64,000 nt of DNA from Whitmania pigra (GCA_021613335.1 JAJTWR010000254.1:1635001-1699000), one strand, 5' to 3'; positions 9,632-22,584 are shown, counted from the first letter of the stretch. The notes: generated from the letters alone by a model not told the origin. A program made the numbers and translations.

Positions 9632-12600
9632 ATGGTTGTGGTCGGAGAGAAAAATTATAAGCACATAGATGAGGGTCCGATAAGAAAGCGTCATACGCGA
9701 AATGGAGATGGTGAGGCTGATGAGGAAGGTTTGATTAGTGTCAATAACTAAAAATAAGAGAAAGCACAATAATCACCTACTCTTAATGACATAATTTTAT
9801 TGAAAGATTCTGGAATGAGAGTTGGACCTGAGTACCAAGCAGATATTCCAAGCTATAATCCCGGTAAACGTTTTGAATATTGTTGTTGTGAAATGAAAAT
9901 AATTTCAGCTTGAATGGAATTGTCAAATATTAATTCATATTGAAAATTCTTCCATTTCAAAATCAATTATAAAGCTAAGAGGGCAAGAATTTGTGGACAA
10001 TAAAAAATTTGTCAAATGATAATTACTTATATTGAAAGGCATGAATTCTCTTACAAATGCAAATATTAATTGGCAGAATTACTTTCTTCAAAGTTAATTT
10101 CAATCACATGTGTAGTGTGCACAAACATAACTTCTCAAATCATTTTGCATTATTTTATGAAGGAAATTACTCAAAAAACATTTTCATTAGGTTTAAAATG
10201 CTTGCTTTTCTGAAATTTTCAAAGAATCATAATAAAACTTTGATTTAAAGCTGCTCAGCAAATTCTTTGTCCGTCAAATGATGAACTGAGATCATTGATC
10301 CTTTTTCAGCTCAAAAACCAGAGTCTAAGCATGAGGCAGTGTTGGTTTGGGCCCCTGTTGTCGATTCAAATGTTGAGTCAAGAAGTTTGTTCTGTTGATT
10401 TCTTTGACTCTTCAAGTGTTTAAACCTTTCTCAAAGCCTCTTCACTTTAACAGTTGATGATTTTGCCATGGAAGCTAAAAATAAATATGGCTATAGTCCA
10501 GAACAGGTTAGATTTCCTTTAATTCAGTGTACATTTCCATGAATATTTGATAATTGTTCTTTTATGGAATTGAACAATTCAATGCAAGTAGATGACATAG
10601 TTGAGGACACAACTATTTGAGAGCAATACAAATGCTTATAAAAGAATGACCTGCTTGTGAAATAATGCAAGAAAAAATGTTCAAATTGTTATTACTTTAG
10701 AATGTGTGAGATTCCAAATTTAAATAAAGACTAGGTTGCTTCCAAAACATCTGATTCACAAATGAAGTAAATCTGACATTATAAATTGGCTTAAAATGTT
10801 AAACTTGACATTAATATCAAATAGCCATTTTGCTGAATTGAGTTATTGTTATTACATTTGCATATATATTTGATTTTTTGAGTGACTTATGTATGTTAAG
10901 GCAGTTGTTAATTGATGTGCCACTTATAGCATCCCTGGCGATGCAGGCTGGATTAATAACACAGTACTGTTGTTACCGCCACTTCAGGCAGGAGTGCAAC
11001 CTGCCGGGTTGGAGGACCCGCACGCATTTCCAATTAAGTGATTGGATGGTCCAATTTTTTAAGTTGCATTGATTTTCTCAGGCTCTTGGTATGCTTTTCT
11101 GGCATAAACATAACATAGACAAAGCATTTCAAGATCTTGGAAATTTCACTCCATTCCCTGAAGAATGGACTCTTGAAGACAAAGTCCTGTTTGAACAAGC
11201 ATTTGCGTTTCATGGCAAAACCTTCCATAGGATAAAAGCAATGGTTTGTTCCTTTTTCATGTACTTGAGTATTTATCTAATGATGTTTAATATCAGCTCC
11301 CAGATAAAACAGTTGGAAGTCTGGTGAAGTACTATTATTCTTGGAAGAAGTCAAGATCAAAAACAAGTGTAATTGATAGGGAGGTTCATAAGGTTGCCAA
11401 CAAAAGAGAATTCAAGTACAGCTTCTAGTTGATGCATTTTTTAATTTTATGTTTTTATTTCATGTCTTAGCCATGTATTTTACTCGTAGCATTAATTTTC
11501 AGTGACGATGTCATGGATTCTGAAGTGTCGAGCGGCGAAGAAATTAATGCTGCGCCAGATGCTGTACGTTTGTGATTATTACGATGGATTTCGTGTATGA
11601 AATTTAAGCGATTAATTAAACAGAGAGAAGAGTCCAAGTCTAACATTGGAAAGGCTGGCTTTGGATCTCGAAAACTTATGCATGATCCTAGAATGAGAAA
11701 TAAAAGAAAACCTCCGAGAGGCATGCATCTCAGTGTCGAGAGCATTAAGTCGGTCGCCAAAGGACCTTTCACTCAGAGACACTCAGTTCTCAAGAAACTT
11801 GATCTGGGATTTGTCAACCTGAGGAGACAGGTTGTCTTGTTACAACATCTCCAAAGCCTATCTTGATATAGCATACTAATATTGGATTTTCTCCAGGTCC
11901 AACAAAATAAGCAAGCTATAAGTGCCTTGATCGAAAAGTCTAAAGGTGGTTTGGGCGACTCAAGGCTGCCAGAAGTATGTGAACTTCTTAATTCTGCTAA
12001 AATGCAACTGAATTTGTCCAACCATTTAAGGCATTACTAGATTTTGTTTTCACTATTAATCATCTTTCAACCCATTTTTAAGACCACAGTAAAACCTGTT
12101 GGCAAATGGTCTAATGAAGAACAACTTCTTGCAGTGCAAGGTGACCTTTGAGTTTTTACAGCTTATGTATTTTTCTATTATATTTTACTTTAATAATAAT
12201 AATCTTAAGCTATGTCAACAATTGCAGCCCAGTATCGGCTATGTGTGCCATGCGAGATCTAAGGTTTTCGAGGCCTTGCACCTTAGCATCGCTGACACGT
12301 TGACCAACGAGTTTATTTTATTTATTAGTGAGTTTAATGTTGTGCACAGGAGTGAGAAAATATGGCAAAGACTTTAAAGCCATTGCAGAAGTGATAGGAT
12401 CAAAATCAGAACCTTTGGTTCGTAGCTTCTACGTCAATTATAAGAGGCGTTATAACTTGGACGAAGTCTTTGCTGAATATGAAAGAGAAAAAGCAAAAGC
12501 TAATGGAGAAGAACAGGACGTCAAAGAAACCGACGAGGTACATTCCCTTAGTATTGGTTTCTAACAAAGTGCAGAACTAAAGCATTGCACTGCTTGGCAA

Positions 12601-12815
12601 ATCTCATAGGCAGTGCTGAATGATGGTGATTCATCATGAAAGTACAATGTAATCAATTCTGGTAATTAACTTGCATCTTTTATCAGACAGGTACAAAACT
12701 AGAAAATGACCCCGAAGAAGCGCCTCTAAGATTGGTTACAACTATCTCATTTTTCCCACAATCTAATGAACCATTAGCTCTTATAACTACCAGTTCAAAA
12801 GCTGGCAATAGGTAA
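9632..12815 (+). CDS. RCOR: REST corepressor (CoREST/RCOR) homologue
   Basis: Twelve exons fit: 9632-9728, 9807-9863, 10310-10384, 10454-10506, 11082-11243, 11297-11415, 11503-11563, 11624-11830, 11897-11974, 12083-12140, 12350-12537 and 12687-12815. All phases agree, giving about 427 residues (human RCOR1 about 480). Residues about 35-95 are an ELM2 domain ([17 protein letters not shown]); 115-165 a first SANT domain ([17 protein letters not shown]); 205-300 the linker with [10 protein letters not shown], which in CoREST contacts LSD1; and 308-360 a second SANT domain ([32 protein letters not shown]). CoREST links LSD1 and HDAC1/2 to repress transcription. AATAAA at 12903-12908 is the likely poly(A) signal. 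Exon 10 uses the acceptor at 12081-12082 to keep phase. Confidence 0.95.
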
Positions 12816-12875
12816 ATCATCAGTAAAGATGCCCCCCAAGCAGCACAGCTTTTACACTTTAATGAATACATAGAT

Positions 12876-12910
12876 TTTTATTAATTGGTTGAGGTTTATT
12901 GTAATAAAAG
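12876..12910. promoter_or_regulatory. convergent, overlapping poly(A) signals of RCOR and the ABCG gene
   Basis: AATAAA on the plus strand at 12903-12908 serves RCOR. Two AATAAA hexamers on the minus strand (plus-strand TTTATT at 12877-12882 and 12895-12900) lie downstream of the ABCG stop codon at 13015. If all are used, the two 3' UTRs overlap by tens of bases. Confidence 0.5.
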
Positions 12911-13014
12911 TTTGACTGTCACTCAGCTATAAATAGATGTTTGAAAATAATAGGAAGTAACTAACTGCTTCACTTTCAAATGAGCAGTACACAATAAAAT
13001 ACTTTAAAATAACT

Positions 13015-16000
13015 TTAGTGAACTTTCACCCTCCATCTGAGCACAAAGTAACATCCAATCCTCAACAAAACGAACATCAAACACAAGACAATGAAGTCAA
13101 CGTAGAATAGAGCATCTTCGACATCCATTTCTTTCAAAATGGACTCTGGATCTTGGAATGTGCAATAACGCTTGTCCTCCTTGTCACAGTCCAATAGCTC
13201 CCTGTCAAAGCCATAAATGGCTTGCAAAGTTCCTTCAAATGAGTATCTAGAAAATAGAAGTGTCGAACGTTACTTTGATCTACATCTCAGTGGATTAGTG
13301 GCACTACCTTATGTAAGAGAGATAGGACAGCCACTGGAGATACTTTGGCATCGTGTCAAAATTCACAAAAAATCCACTGAACAACAAAACAGGAATGGCT
13401 GTAACCGGTCCGAGGAATACGGCGACTTGGAGTGAAGTTCCAGCACCTATGAGAAGTCCCAGAGATTGTGCTACAAGAGATGTTTGGATGGACAACACAA
13501 GGAACATGCAAAATCTGACAAAGTCACTTGGCTGATTGGTCATCCAGTATACAATGCTGCTATATATCAGTGGAAATATGATCTGAAATGAAGTTAAATT
13601 GTATGTCACCAATTTAAGAATAGAATATAGAATAGAATAGGTGTAAAATTTCAGTTCCGTGTTTTCTCGATCTCCTAAGGATGTTATTTAGAAACCGAAA
13701 CTAATCTCGCAAAGAAACTGAACTAATCATTATTAGTGTATCTCTTGAGAGGTGTGGTCAAATACATATGTTAGTTCATATGATTTATGATATCATAAAT
13801 TTCTGATTTAATTATGAACAAATGCTGAGTGGTAATTTTTTGGCATATATATATATATATATATAAATAGTTTGTGGATGAATTTTTTTCTACTACAAGC
13901 ATTAAAATGTACCACAGCAAGATATGAATGCTGGATTCCATCATGCTTAAGGAATTAAAAAAAAGCCAGACAAGGATAAAGGGGTGATGCAAGATGTTAA
14001 GATTCTAAGATATAATAGCGTAATGCTATTGTTGTTGAACTTGTCTTAAAAAGGCAGTCGAAGGTTTGTGATGACCTGCAATCGCCTACTCATGAGTAAC
14101 AAATGGAAAACTTATGTGCCCACCTGGAATGGCATGTCTGCGAGAGTTTTGGCAAGGTAATAAGCCTTGAGGCTGTACCAGTAATTGAGATGCTCCCTAA
14201 TGAATACCCCCATTTCGATTGGAACTGCAAGTTCATGAGAAATAAATGATTTAAATTATATGTTACTCCAACGTATACTACAAGTTCCTTACATGTGAGA
14301 ACTGTTGGCATTAATGCGGTAAACATTAGGAAAAGCATGCAAAAGAACAGACAGCCTGCATTGTTGTATGCCTTGCTCGATTCATTTCCAATGCCAAAGT
14401 ATAGCATGCCGATGAGTATCCCAATGACCAGATGGGACATCAAGCGTAGCCTGGTGAGTGTCTGCAATGACGGCAATACATAGAAACTAAATCTCCAAAG
14501 TAAAGTTTACAATGAACTAACAGCATCCCTCATGATGGACACAAAGGTCCTCACGAACAGCACCCGAAACTGAGTAAAGCAGCTTGTAGCGAAAGTATGA
14601 TCTTCAAACTCGTATGAATTCTAAAATAATTTATTTGGAAATTGTGAAAAGCGCACGTGGACCATGGCAGCATAAAATATAAAACCTGTCTGTGAATATC
14701 TTGAATTTTTTCATAGTGGCGACTCTTTGTGCATTCTTCCTCGATGCACTTCACTTCAAGGACTTTAGAGTTTGGCTTGTTTTTGAAATTCTTCTCATAT
14801 CCCTGATCATCAATCAATAGATTGCAACTCATTTTTGAGTCACTGGACATGGAATTTGTAAAGGCAGAACTAGAATCCAAGTTCAATTTTTTGTTCTGAA
14901 ATTTCTTGCATCTTCCATTTTTTACAGCTATAACCAGTTTAGGAATTACATCACCATATTCTCCACATGATACTTCCATTACTGAAAAAAATTTAATTAT
15001 GAACAAATGCTGAGTGGTAATTTTTCTGAAAGATGTTCTAACCATAATCTGCAGGATTGTGATATGGAGGACAGTTGAGACCCTGAGAAGCCAAGAACGG
15101 AATGAGGGCAGGAATGTTCCCGTCGTAAACACACTGACCTTCGGCCAACATGTACAGCTGTGAAATTCATTTCATAGGGATGAGCACATTTACAATATAA
15201 TTAATATTAATATGTGTAGTTATACAATACCCTACTGTGAAACTAGACACAGCGGTTGTTGGCCACAGAGGCTTAATTATTATTCTGATCGCTTACATGA
15301 TCAAACATTTCAAAGAGTTTTGCACTGGGTTGATGGATGGTACAGATGATCGTACGACCTCCGAGAGCGAGCGACTTCAGCAGGGATATGCATTGGAAGC
15401 ACGATGCACTATCAAGTCCACTGAGAAATAATAAGTGTTTTAAAAATAAAGTGTTTGGAACCTGTGAATCACAAAATTGCTCAAAATCAATTCCTCAATA
15501 TCAATACCTTGTGGGTTCGTCGAAGAACATTACAGGAGGGTTGTTGACAAGTTCAAGAGCGATGGACAACCTCTTTTTCTGACCTCCAGATAGGCTCTCA
15601 GTTTTTGTGTTCATGCTATCAGTCAGACCCAAAGTTTCGAGAATTTCTTCGACCTTTGAAACATTCACATTTGTTCATCATTAAAACTAGATTACTGCTT
15701 AGTATTTTATGTATTTTATAAGTGAACATTTAGAACTCATTGTAATTTTATAATGCTCTTGACTAAAATGTTGGTACACTATAAAATTCTTTGGAACAAA
15801 GATACTGTCAGCCTCTCTTCAGGAATCATTTTTAATCCAGAAGATAAATGACACCCACTATTGCTTGCTTCTCTTGTTTGGCCATGGATTCTGACAACTT
15901 AAGATTGGCAGAGCACATCATGGATTCTTTAACGCTGAGATGTGGCAGGAGGCAATCGTCCTGCATGATGTAGCACGACATTTTCCTAAATGTTCTTGCT

Positions 16001-16906
16001 TCACGATCTTTGCCATTGACTGTGATTTCTCCAAGAATTGATTGGGTCCTAAAGTAATGAACGATTGTAGATTTGGCACATAATTTTTACATTCAAAAGA
16101 TTGATATGTAATAGTAACATAACACATACTCACATGTGTATCAGTATATAATATATACCACTGCATGAATGAAATGCTGTTATAAACACGCAATGTAAAC
16201 AACATTCTATTACCTGTACCCAGCAAGTATGTTCATTAAAGAAGATTTGCCCGCTCCACTAGGCCCCATTATGGCAGTAAGGGTGCCCGACATAATTTTC
16301 CCTGATATACCTTTCAGAATGGTTTTAAAACCTGCAAATCAAGCCATAATATAAAAAATAATTCAATTTACAGCAGAATCAACAAGATCCTCATAAATTC
16401 AAAATTAAGATGCCGGCATTAATCAGGGCATATTTTAAATATCAATGATTTGGCTACTTAGCCAACAAAAGACTTGATATAAATAATTTAATTAAGACTC
16501 ATTATTTTTTAAATTGATTTTCCTCCTAGCTGGTAATAAATTAAGTCGTTCATCTAACGATTACATTTAAAGAACACTAGTTCGTCCAATGCCATATCAT
16601 CACATAATGCTATAATGACAAGTACTATAAATTTGGAAAATGTATGTGATAGCAATATTAAATTTGTGTTGAACCTTTTTTACGCCCCTCACTGACGGAG
16701 TACGTCAAGTCTTTGAATTCAATGTCTATCGCTTTAATTTTTGGTAGCTGGCTGAAAGCTGAGGCATACGTTCCAACTTCTCTATTTTCCACTTTCTTTA
16801 GCTTAGGAAAAACTGTTACAGGATAAAAATCGTTTCTCTCCAACAATCGTCCATTCTCGCCAACCACTAACGGCACTTGGATTTTGACTGACAGCAACTC
16901 AGCCAT
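13015..16906 (-). CDS. ABCG half-transporter, ABCG1/ABCG4-like
   Basis: Twelve exons: 16906-16675, 16331-16214, 16048-15859, 15653-15508, 15420-15297, 15157-15043, 14981-14686, 14620-14522, 14461-14293, 14224-14124, 13582-13308 and 13246-13015. The model is in phase throughout and gives about 698 residues (human ABCG1 about 678). The N-terminal ATP-binding domain has Walker A GPSGAGKS (about 100-107), signature LSGGQ (201-205), Walker [11 protein letters not shown] (221-229) and the H-loop TIHQPS (near 258). A linker of about 100 residues follows, then six predicted membrane segments from about 430 on, including [22 protein letters not shown]1/4 proteins export sterols from cells as dimers. 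The substrate here is inferred from family only. It converges on RCOR. Confidence 0.94.
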
Positions 16907-17943
16907 ATTTTGAAGATCTTCTAAACCGAAGTTTATCTGTTATTTTTCGCGACAATTCAACTCTTCTCAAGAACTCGAAGGAACGTCGTCTGTTAATCCA
17001 CCGATCTCGAAAAGGCGGCAAAGGATTCAAATAAGACTTTTTTTAAATTACATATAGGTCAAAATCTCAATTCCTGTGAAGCATCACTGAAAACGATGAA
17101 CAATAGAAACTCAGTCTACTGAACCAACACCGCTTCAAGGATTTTTAGCCGAGCAAACCGGGGAAAATTCGATAAAAAATGAATTCTCAGCCAATAGCCA
17201 CAGAGCTGAGAGTGCAGTGGGAGGAGTCATCCAGTACACATGCACCCACCAGTGCGTTCTCGAGAACGGTACATAATCTTGATACCGTTGCGAAGTTCTA
17301 CCTATCATTTGTCAAGTTGTTGATAATTTATTTATGTCTTAGTTCTTCAAAGTCGTTCTGAGACCAAACAACGAATAGAGTGGCGTGACCACTACTAGCA
17401 GACGTCTGCTAATTTTAATTAGGTAATCAAATTCAGCACAAAGTTTGCAAAATAGGGAACACCAGCACGAAGTTTTAAAATGTATGAGAAAATTAAGGCC
17501 TTCGATCAGCTATCTTGTTATCGAGAGAACTAATTGCTAATCAACTTCAAGATAGGAGGTTTGTCACATGACGGATAAGAGGTGCACACGAACCCTCAAG
17601 GCTGAGGAGGGTATCGTAGAATTAATTTAAAAGCTTGAATATAGACATCGATCACTCTTTCATCAATATATTTTTGGTATGTTTATAAATGTGTACTCTC
17701 AATTTGTTGATGCGAAAATACCTTCTAACCTGAAGAGAATACAAAAAGGACGAAAATTGAAATATTAGAAAACGATAGAAAAAACATCTTTATGACCTCC
17801 AAAGAAATCAAATTCTGCATATTTCCAGCTAGAAATCATAATCTAGTAGGCCAATCATTCTAATTTTTTTTGATGCACTCATTCAAGAAGCAATTCATTG
17901 GTCACCTGTGACATTCATCTAAGTATACCTCATATCTAGTATG
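16907..17943. other. intergenic, upstream of the ABCG gene
   Basis: No gene recognised. It should contain the promoter and 5' UTR of the minus-strand ABCG gene. The right edge is the TA target site of the Tc1/mariner element. Confidence 0.4.
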
Positions 17944-18215
17944 TACAGTGCTAGAAATATTGTTACGACATACCCACTTTTTATGGATAATTTTCTTACA
18001 AATTAACATATCTTGCTGAAATTTTCAGCAATTATATAAAACACCATTTGTAAACATCGTGCAAAATTTCCTTTCATGTGGGTTAATGGTTCCCGTAAAT
18101 TATGCAAATGAACCATTTTTAGCCTGGAAATATTATTACGACAGTTTCCGTTTTGGGCTCGTTTCATCAATTTCAAGGGCTTATTGGAAAGATCAAACAT
18201 TAAATTGTCATTAAG

Positions 18216-18220
18216 AAGGC
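18216..18220. repeat. copia target site duplication, left
   Basis: AAGGC, identical to 22881-22885 on the other side of the element. Five bases is the usual Ty1/copia duplication. Confidence 0.9.
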
Positions 18221-18388
18221 TGTTGTGTTTTTTCGTATTTAAATTCTAATTCTTACGATAAAACATCCTTTATTAAAAAAACAAAACAAAATGGAGCAAT
18301 GTCAACTGAGAACAAAAACACAACAAGAAAAGAGGTGCATCTAACGGCTTCAATATTCAATATTGTCACAAAACAAATATTCTCAACA
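18221..18388 (-). repeat. copia 3' LTR
   Basis: 168 bp, beginning TGTTG and ending CAACA, matching 22713-22880 at 167 of 168 positions; the single difference is C versus A inside an A-rich run. It lies 3' of the coding region on the minus strand. AATAAAGGATGT on the minus strand, from the run near 18267-18275, may be a polyadenylation signal. Confidence 0.92.
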
Positions 18389-18645
18389 CCTTCTCATTTT
18401 GAACAAAATTGAATCCTATTAACCAAACAAAAATGAACTCAAACAGTCACATTCAATAATTAATGACTACATGAGTGTTCATTCACTGTAGACTAACGGC
18501 TTCAATATTCAATATTGTCACAAAACAAATATTCTCAACACCTTCTCATTTTGAACAAAATTGAATCCTATTAACCAAACAAAAATGAACTCAAACAGTC
18601 ACATTCAATAATTAATGACTACATGAGTGTTCATTCACTGTAGAC
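18342..18645. repeat. 152-bp tandem duplication across LTR edge, polypurine tract and 3' UTR
   Basis: 18342-18493 and 18494-18645 are two head-to-tail copies, apparently identical. Each holds 47 bp of the LTR edge, the polypurine tract (minus strand AAAATGAGAAGG, at 18389-18400 and 18541-18552) and about 105 bp of 3' UTR including the pol stop at 18635-18637. The duplication gives the element two possible plus-strand primer sites. Confidence 0.9.
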
Positions 18646-21083
18646 CTATCTCCTTGACTAGAGATTGAAGTCTAGGTCCATGCAAAGGTTTGGTTAGCAT
18701 GTCCGCCAATTGAGCTTCGCTGGAGACACACTTTATGTCAATTTCGCCGTTGGTCACCAATTCTCTGACAAAGAAATGTCTGGTCCTGTACAACGTTTTG
18801 TTTTGTACAACGATGCAATTCAGGGTTCTGTGCTAACTTTACTGCAGCTTCGTTGTCAACCTGAAGCTGGGGTTTGTCGTTGAACTTCACAAGGTCTGAC
18901 AGAAGTCTTTTGAGCCATAGAATTTCTCGTGCTGCTTCACTTGCTGCAACGATTTCTGCTTCTGTTGTAGAGATAGCAACTGATGCCTGTCGCTGACTCA
19001 ACAAACTGATTGCGTCTTCAGCATAGATGCACACTACTCCAGTCGTAGATCTGCCTGTGGTTGCACCACCTGCATGATCAGCATCACTGTAACACAGAAG
19101 TGTACATTTCTTATCTTGAGGTTTGTAGACAATCCCTGTGTCTATCGTATTCTTTAGATATCGCAGAATTCTTTTTACCTGAACCACATCACTTTGAGTA
19201 GGATTCTCTAAGTTCCTGGATACAACACTAACTGCAAATGCAATGTCAGGTCGGGTGCCTGTCATGAGATATAGGAGTGCTCCCACTGCTGACCTGTATG
19301 GAAACTTTACTGGTTCATCACTATCTTTAGGTTCTGCCTTCTCAGATGAGATGATCGGAGTTACACATGGCCGACATTCACTCATGCTGAACTGATCAAG
19401 AACTTTTCTTGTGTAGGCAGCTTGACTGATTTTTATTGAACCATCTGGTTTCTGATCAATTTCCACGCCTAGGAAATATGTTGCTGGCTTCGTCACAACT
19501 TTGAATTCAGACTTTAGATTTTCTGCAAATGCTGAAAGTTCACTTTCATCTGTTGCCGCAACAATACCATCATCAACATAGAGTGCTAGAAGAAGTTTCT
19601 TTATGCCTTTCTATAGTATAAACAAACACGGATCAGCATCACTCTGTTTGAAACCAAGTTTCTTCAGAAAAGTTCCAAGTCGAGTGTTCCAGCATCTGGG
19701 TGCCTGCTTCAGTCCATAGAGGCTTTTCTTCAACTTGCACACTTTAGCAGTCCCATCTGAAAAACCCTCAGGTTGTTTCATGTAGATCTCCTCTTGAAGA
19801 TCACCATACAGAAATGCTGTGGACACATCAAATTGCATTAAATGCATTTTCTCACTGGCTGCAACACTTAATAATGTTCTGATCGTTGTATTTCTGACAA
19901 CTGGGCTAAACGTCTGGTCGTAGTCAATTCCTTCCTTTTGAGCACAACCTTTAATTACTAGCCTTGCCTTATAACGTTCAATGGAGCCATCAGGATTGTT
20001 TTTTACTTTGAAAACCCACTTGCATGGGATGGCTTTCTTACCTGCAGGCAAGTTCATCAGTTCCCATGTCTGGTTATCATCTTTCATAGCCTCTTGCCAT
20101 TCATCCTTATTGTCATTATGAACCGCTTGTTCATAACTTTCAGGTTCAATTGAGGAAAACATTTCAGATGCTACCATTACATAGTCATCAAATCTAGCTG
20201 GCCTATTGATAAGTCTTCTATCTCGTAGCTGCAATCTGGAGTCGAGTCGACCTTCCTGTACTAGTTTGTCTTTTTCTTTACTATTGGCTTCATTTTCAGT
20301 ATCATGTCCATCACTATTAACATCTTCAGTCTGTTCTAATTCTTCATCGTTATCATTTGATGGTTCCATCTCAACTACGTTGTCTGTGCAGTCTCTTGAT
20401 CTAAACAGTGGTTCTTTGTCAAACTTTACGTCTCGTGATCGTATTACTGTTTTAGTATCCTCATGCCACACTCGATAACAATCATCTCCATCATAGCCAA
20501 TTAGAACACACTTGACTGATTTCTTATCCAATTTTCTTCGTTTCTGTTCGGGAACGTGCACAAAGCACGTAGTTCCAACTACTCTTAGATGCTTGATTGC
20601 TGGCCTTTTTCCAAACCACACTTCATGAGGTGACTTCATGTTGACAGACGATACACCTGTTCGATTCAGGATGTATGTTGCTGTACATACCATTTCAGCC
20701 CATAGGAATTTTGGAAACTCAACATGTGCATGTAGCAAACTACGAGCAGCTTCAACGATTGTCCGGTTTTCACGTTCAGCACTTCCATTTTGCTGTGGGG
20801 TATATGGAGTTACAAGTCGGTGATGGATTCCATACTGATGTAGAATCTTCCTGACTGCTTCATTCTTGAACTCAAGGCCATTATCACTAAGCAGTTCTTT
20901 CACTGTGTGCCCTAATGTCTTTGTTTCAGCTAACATTTGTTCAAGCTTTGAAGCAACTTCAGATTTTTCTTTCATGAAATATACATGACGATATTTTGAA
21001 AAATCATCTTTGAACATCACAAAGTAACGATAACCTCTAGCCGAGTTTACTTCTATTGGACCACATACGTCAGTATGTATCAA
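18635..21083 (-). pseudogene. copia integrase, reverse transcriptase and RNase H, interrupted
   Basis: 21083-19611 encodes the integrase core with its three acidic positions (HTDVCGP, LLSDNGLEF, NGSAERENR), then the reverse transcriptase start (WVFKVKNNPDGSIERYKAR, MQFDVSTAFLYGDLQEEIYM). A TAG at 19611-19613 lies in frame just before the catalytic YVDD (about 19576). The same frame continues through 19496-18738 with RNase H motifs CYSDADHAGG and STTEAEIVAASEAAREIL. A second frame change near 18790 separates the last segment (LADMLTKPLHGPRL), which ends at 18635. Two breaks make this copy unable to give full-length pol. Confidence 0.9.
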
Positions 21084-22584
21084 TTGACCAGGTGCACTTC
21101 AGTTTATGAGCCTTGCCGTACATGCAACCTTCACATGTATCATGGTTGACTGACAACTTGATGCCGAATTCCTGTTTAATTACTTTACTTACATGGCGTT
21201 TGTTTTGATGTCCCATTCGTTCATGATAAAGCTGCAGAGTGTCATTGCCTGATACCATGTTTGCTTCTGGTTTAGATGGAAGAATTGTGCTTGCAACTAA
21301 TTTGAACAGACCGCCCCTCTGATCACGAGTACCAACCAACACCTTTTTATCATTTACATTCAAGTTGCATATTCTAGATGTAGATATGAAGACACTATTT
21401 TCGTTCTTATCCTGTGCTGCGAGGACTGAAAACAAATTCCTATTCAACTTGGGTACATACCAAACATTGCAGAGCTCTACATCCTGTTGCTGTCCACTGA
21501 CAACAGCTTTAAGGTGAGCAGTACCAGTTCCAACAGCTTCAACACGGTTTCCATCTGCAATTTGTAAGCTCTTGAATTCTGAAAACTGTTTGAAGTCTGA
21601 CAGTATGTCTCGTCTAAATGTTAGATGGTTAGTTGCACCATTATCTACAAACCAGCTGTCAGATGGCATTGAACTATCAGCAGCAAGGGCTTCAGAATGA
21701 ACAGAAAGCATTGATACTGAGTGAGCTGATCCTGGAAAGCTGTACTGACTACTATTGTGTACACTCTTTGCAGGCTTTGGTGGCTTACCATCAGCTATCC
21801 ACTTTTCACATTTGCGAATAACATGCCCTTCTTGCTTACAATAATGACAAACAATATTACCTTGTTTTGCTGATTTACTCCCTTTTGCCTGTATTTTCGA
21901 TTTCTGTGCCGACTTGGAGTGTGACGATTTAACAAACAATGCTTCATTCTGAACTGGTTCAGTTTTGGTGGCTAGAGCTCTCTCATAGCTGCACAACTGA
22001 TCAGTAAGTTTGTCGACCGTTCGTTCATCTTTACTCAGCAATCTCCAACTTGAGGCAAACGAAAAATACTCACTTGGCAACGTTTCAACAATGCGACACA
22101 TAAGCAGCAGATTCTTATTTTCGTCTTTGTCGAGTTCAACTTTCAAGTCTTTCCAAATATTCTTCAGCTTTCCAGTATGAGTAGCAATGTCATCAGTTTG
22201 ATTCATTCTGTAGTTGAAGAATTGCATGCAGAGATCATAGGCTTTGTCCTCATGAACCCCGTCAAACAACCGATGCAACTCCAACCAAACCTCTCTGGCA
22301 CATGTCAGCGAGCGTACTTTTTCATACGTTTCTTCAGACATGTTTGTCGACATGATTATCATTGCACTGCTATCGGCTTTCTGGTACTTCGTATATGAAT
22401 TCTGATATGCAGTTACCTGGGCATCTGTCGCTACATCGCTTGGTTCATCTGGCTTCTTTAGTTTCCCTTCTACAACGTCCAAAGCATTTGATGTGCCGCG
22501 TAGTAGGATGGAAATTCGACCTTTCCAGTTTAACCAATTCGACTTGCCTTCTAGCTGCTTGATCTGAACCTTCGTTAGATCCAT
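21070..22584 (-). CDS. copia gag, zinc knuckle and protease
   Basis: The ATG at 22584 opens a 504-residue frame. Residues about 1-215 are a UBN2/copia gag region (SNWLNWKGRISILLRG). A CCHC zinc knuckle (CHYCKQEGHVIRKC) is near residue 244. The protease motif WFVDNGATNHLT is near 313; most copia proteases have D-S/T-G-A, so DNGA is a variant. The gag-pre-integrase motif LQLYHERMGHQNK follows, then CEGCMYGKAHKLK. The frame breaks there, shortly before the integrase domain, instead of continuing into pol as in a single-frame copia. The 3' part of the polyprotein continues in the frame at 21083. Confidence 0.9.
   Translation of the reverse strand: MDLTKVQIKQLEGKSNWLNWKGRISILLRGTSNALDVVEGKLKKPDEPSDVATDAQVTAYQNSYTKYQKADSSAMIIMSTNMSEETYEKVRSLTCAREVWLELHRLFDGVHEDKAYDLCMQFFNYRMNQTDDIATHTGKLKNIWKDLKVELDKDENKNLLLMCRIVETLPSEYFSFASSWRLLSKDERTVDKLTDQLCSYERALATKTEPVQNEALFVKSSHSKSAQKSKIQAKGSKSAKQGNIVCHYCKQEGHVIRKCEKWIADGKPPKPAKSVHNSSQYSFPGSAHSVSMLSVHSEALAADSSMPSDSWFVDNGATNHLTFRRDILSDFKQFSEFKSLQIADGNRVEAVGTGTAHLKAVVSGQQQDVELCNVWYVPKLNRNLFSVLAAQDKNENSVFISTSRICNLNVNDKKVLVGTRDQRGGLFKLVASTILPSKPEANMVSGNDTLQLYHERMGHQNKRHVSKVIKQEFGIKLSVNHDTCEGCMYGKAHKLKCTWSIDTY

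Noticed and set aside
10900..11070. Extra RCOR exon in intron 4
   Set aside because: An open stretch exists but phases of exons 4 and 5 join directly and match the family alignment.
11974..12040. Read-through of RCOR exon 9 ([12 protein letters not shown])
   Set aside because: It reaches a stop soon, and the GTATGT donor with the 12083 acceptor keeps phase and restores the second SANT domain.
18003..18200. Minus-strand open frame of 65 codons
   Set aside because: Lies in the noncoding end of the Tc1/mariner element, covering its inner repeat.
21070..21090. Programmed frameshift between copia gag-protease and integrase
   Set aside because: Copia elements usually use one frame, there is no clear slippery site or pseudoknot, and other breaks in the element point to mutation.
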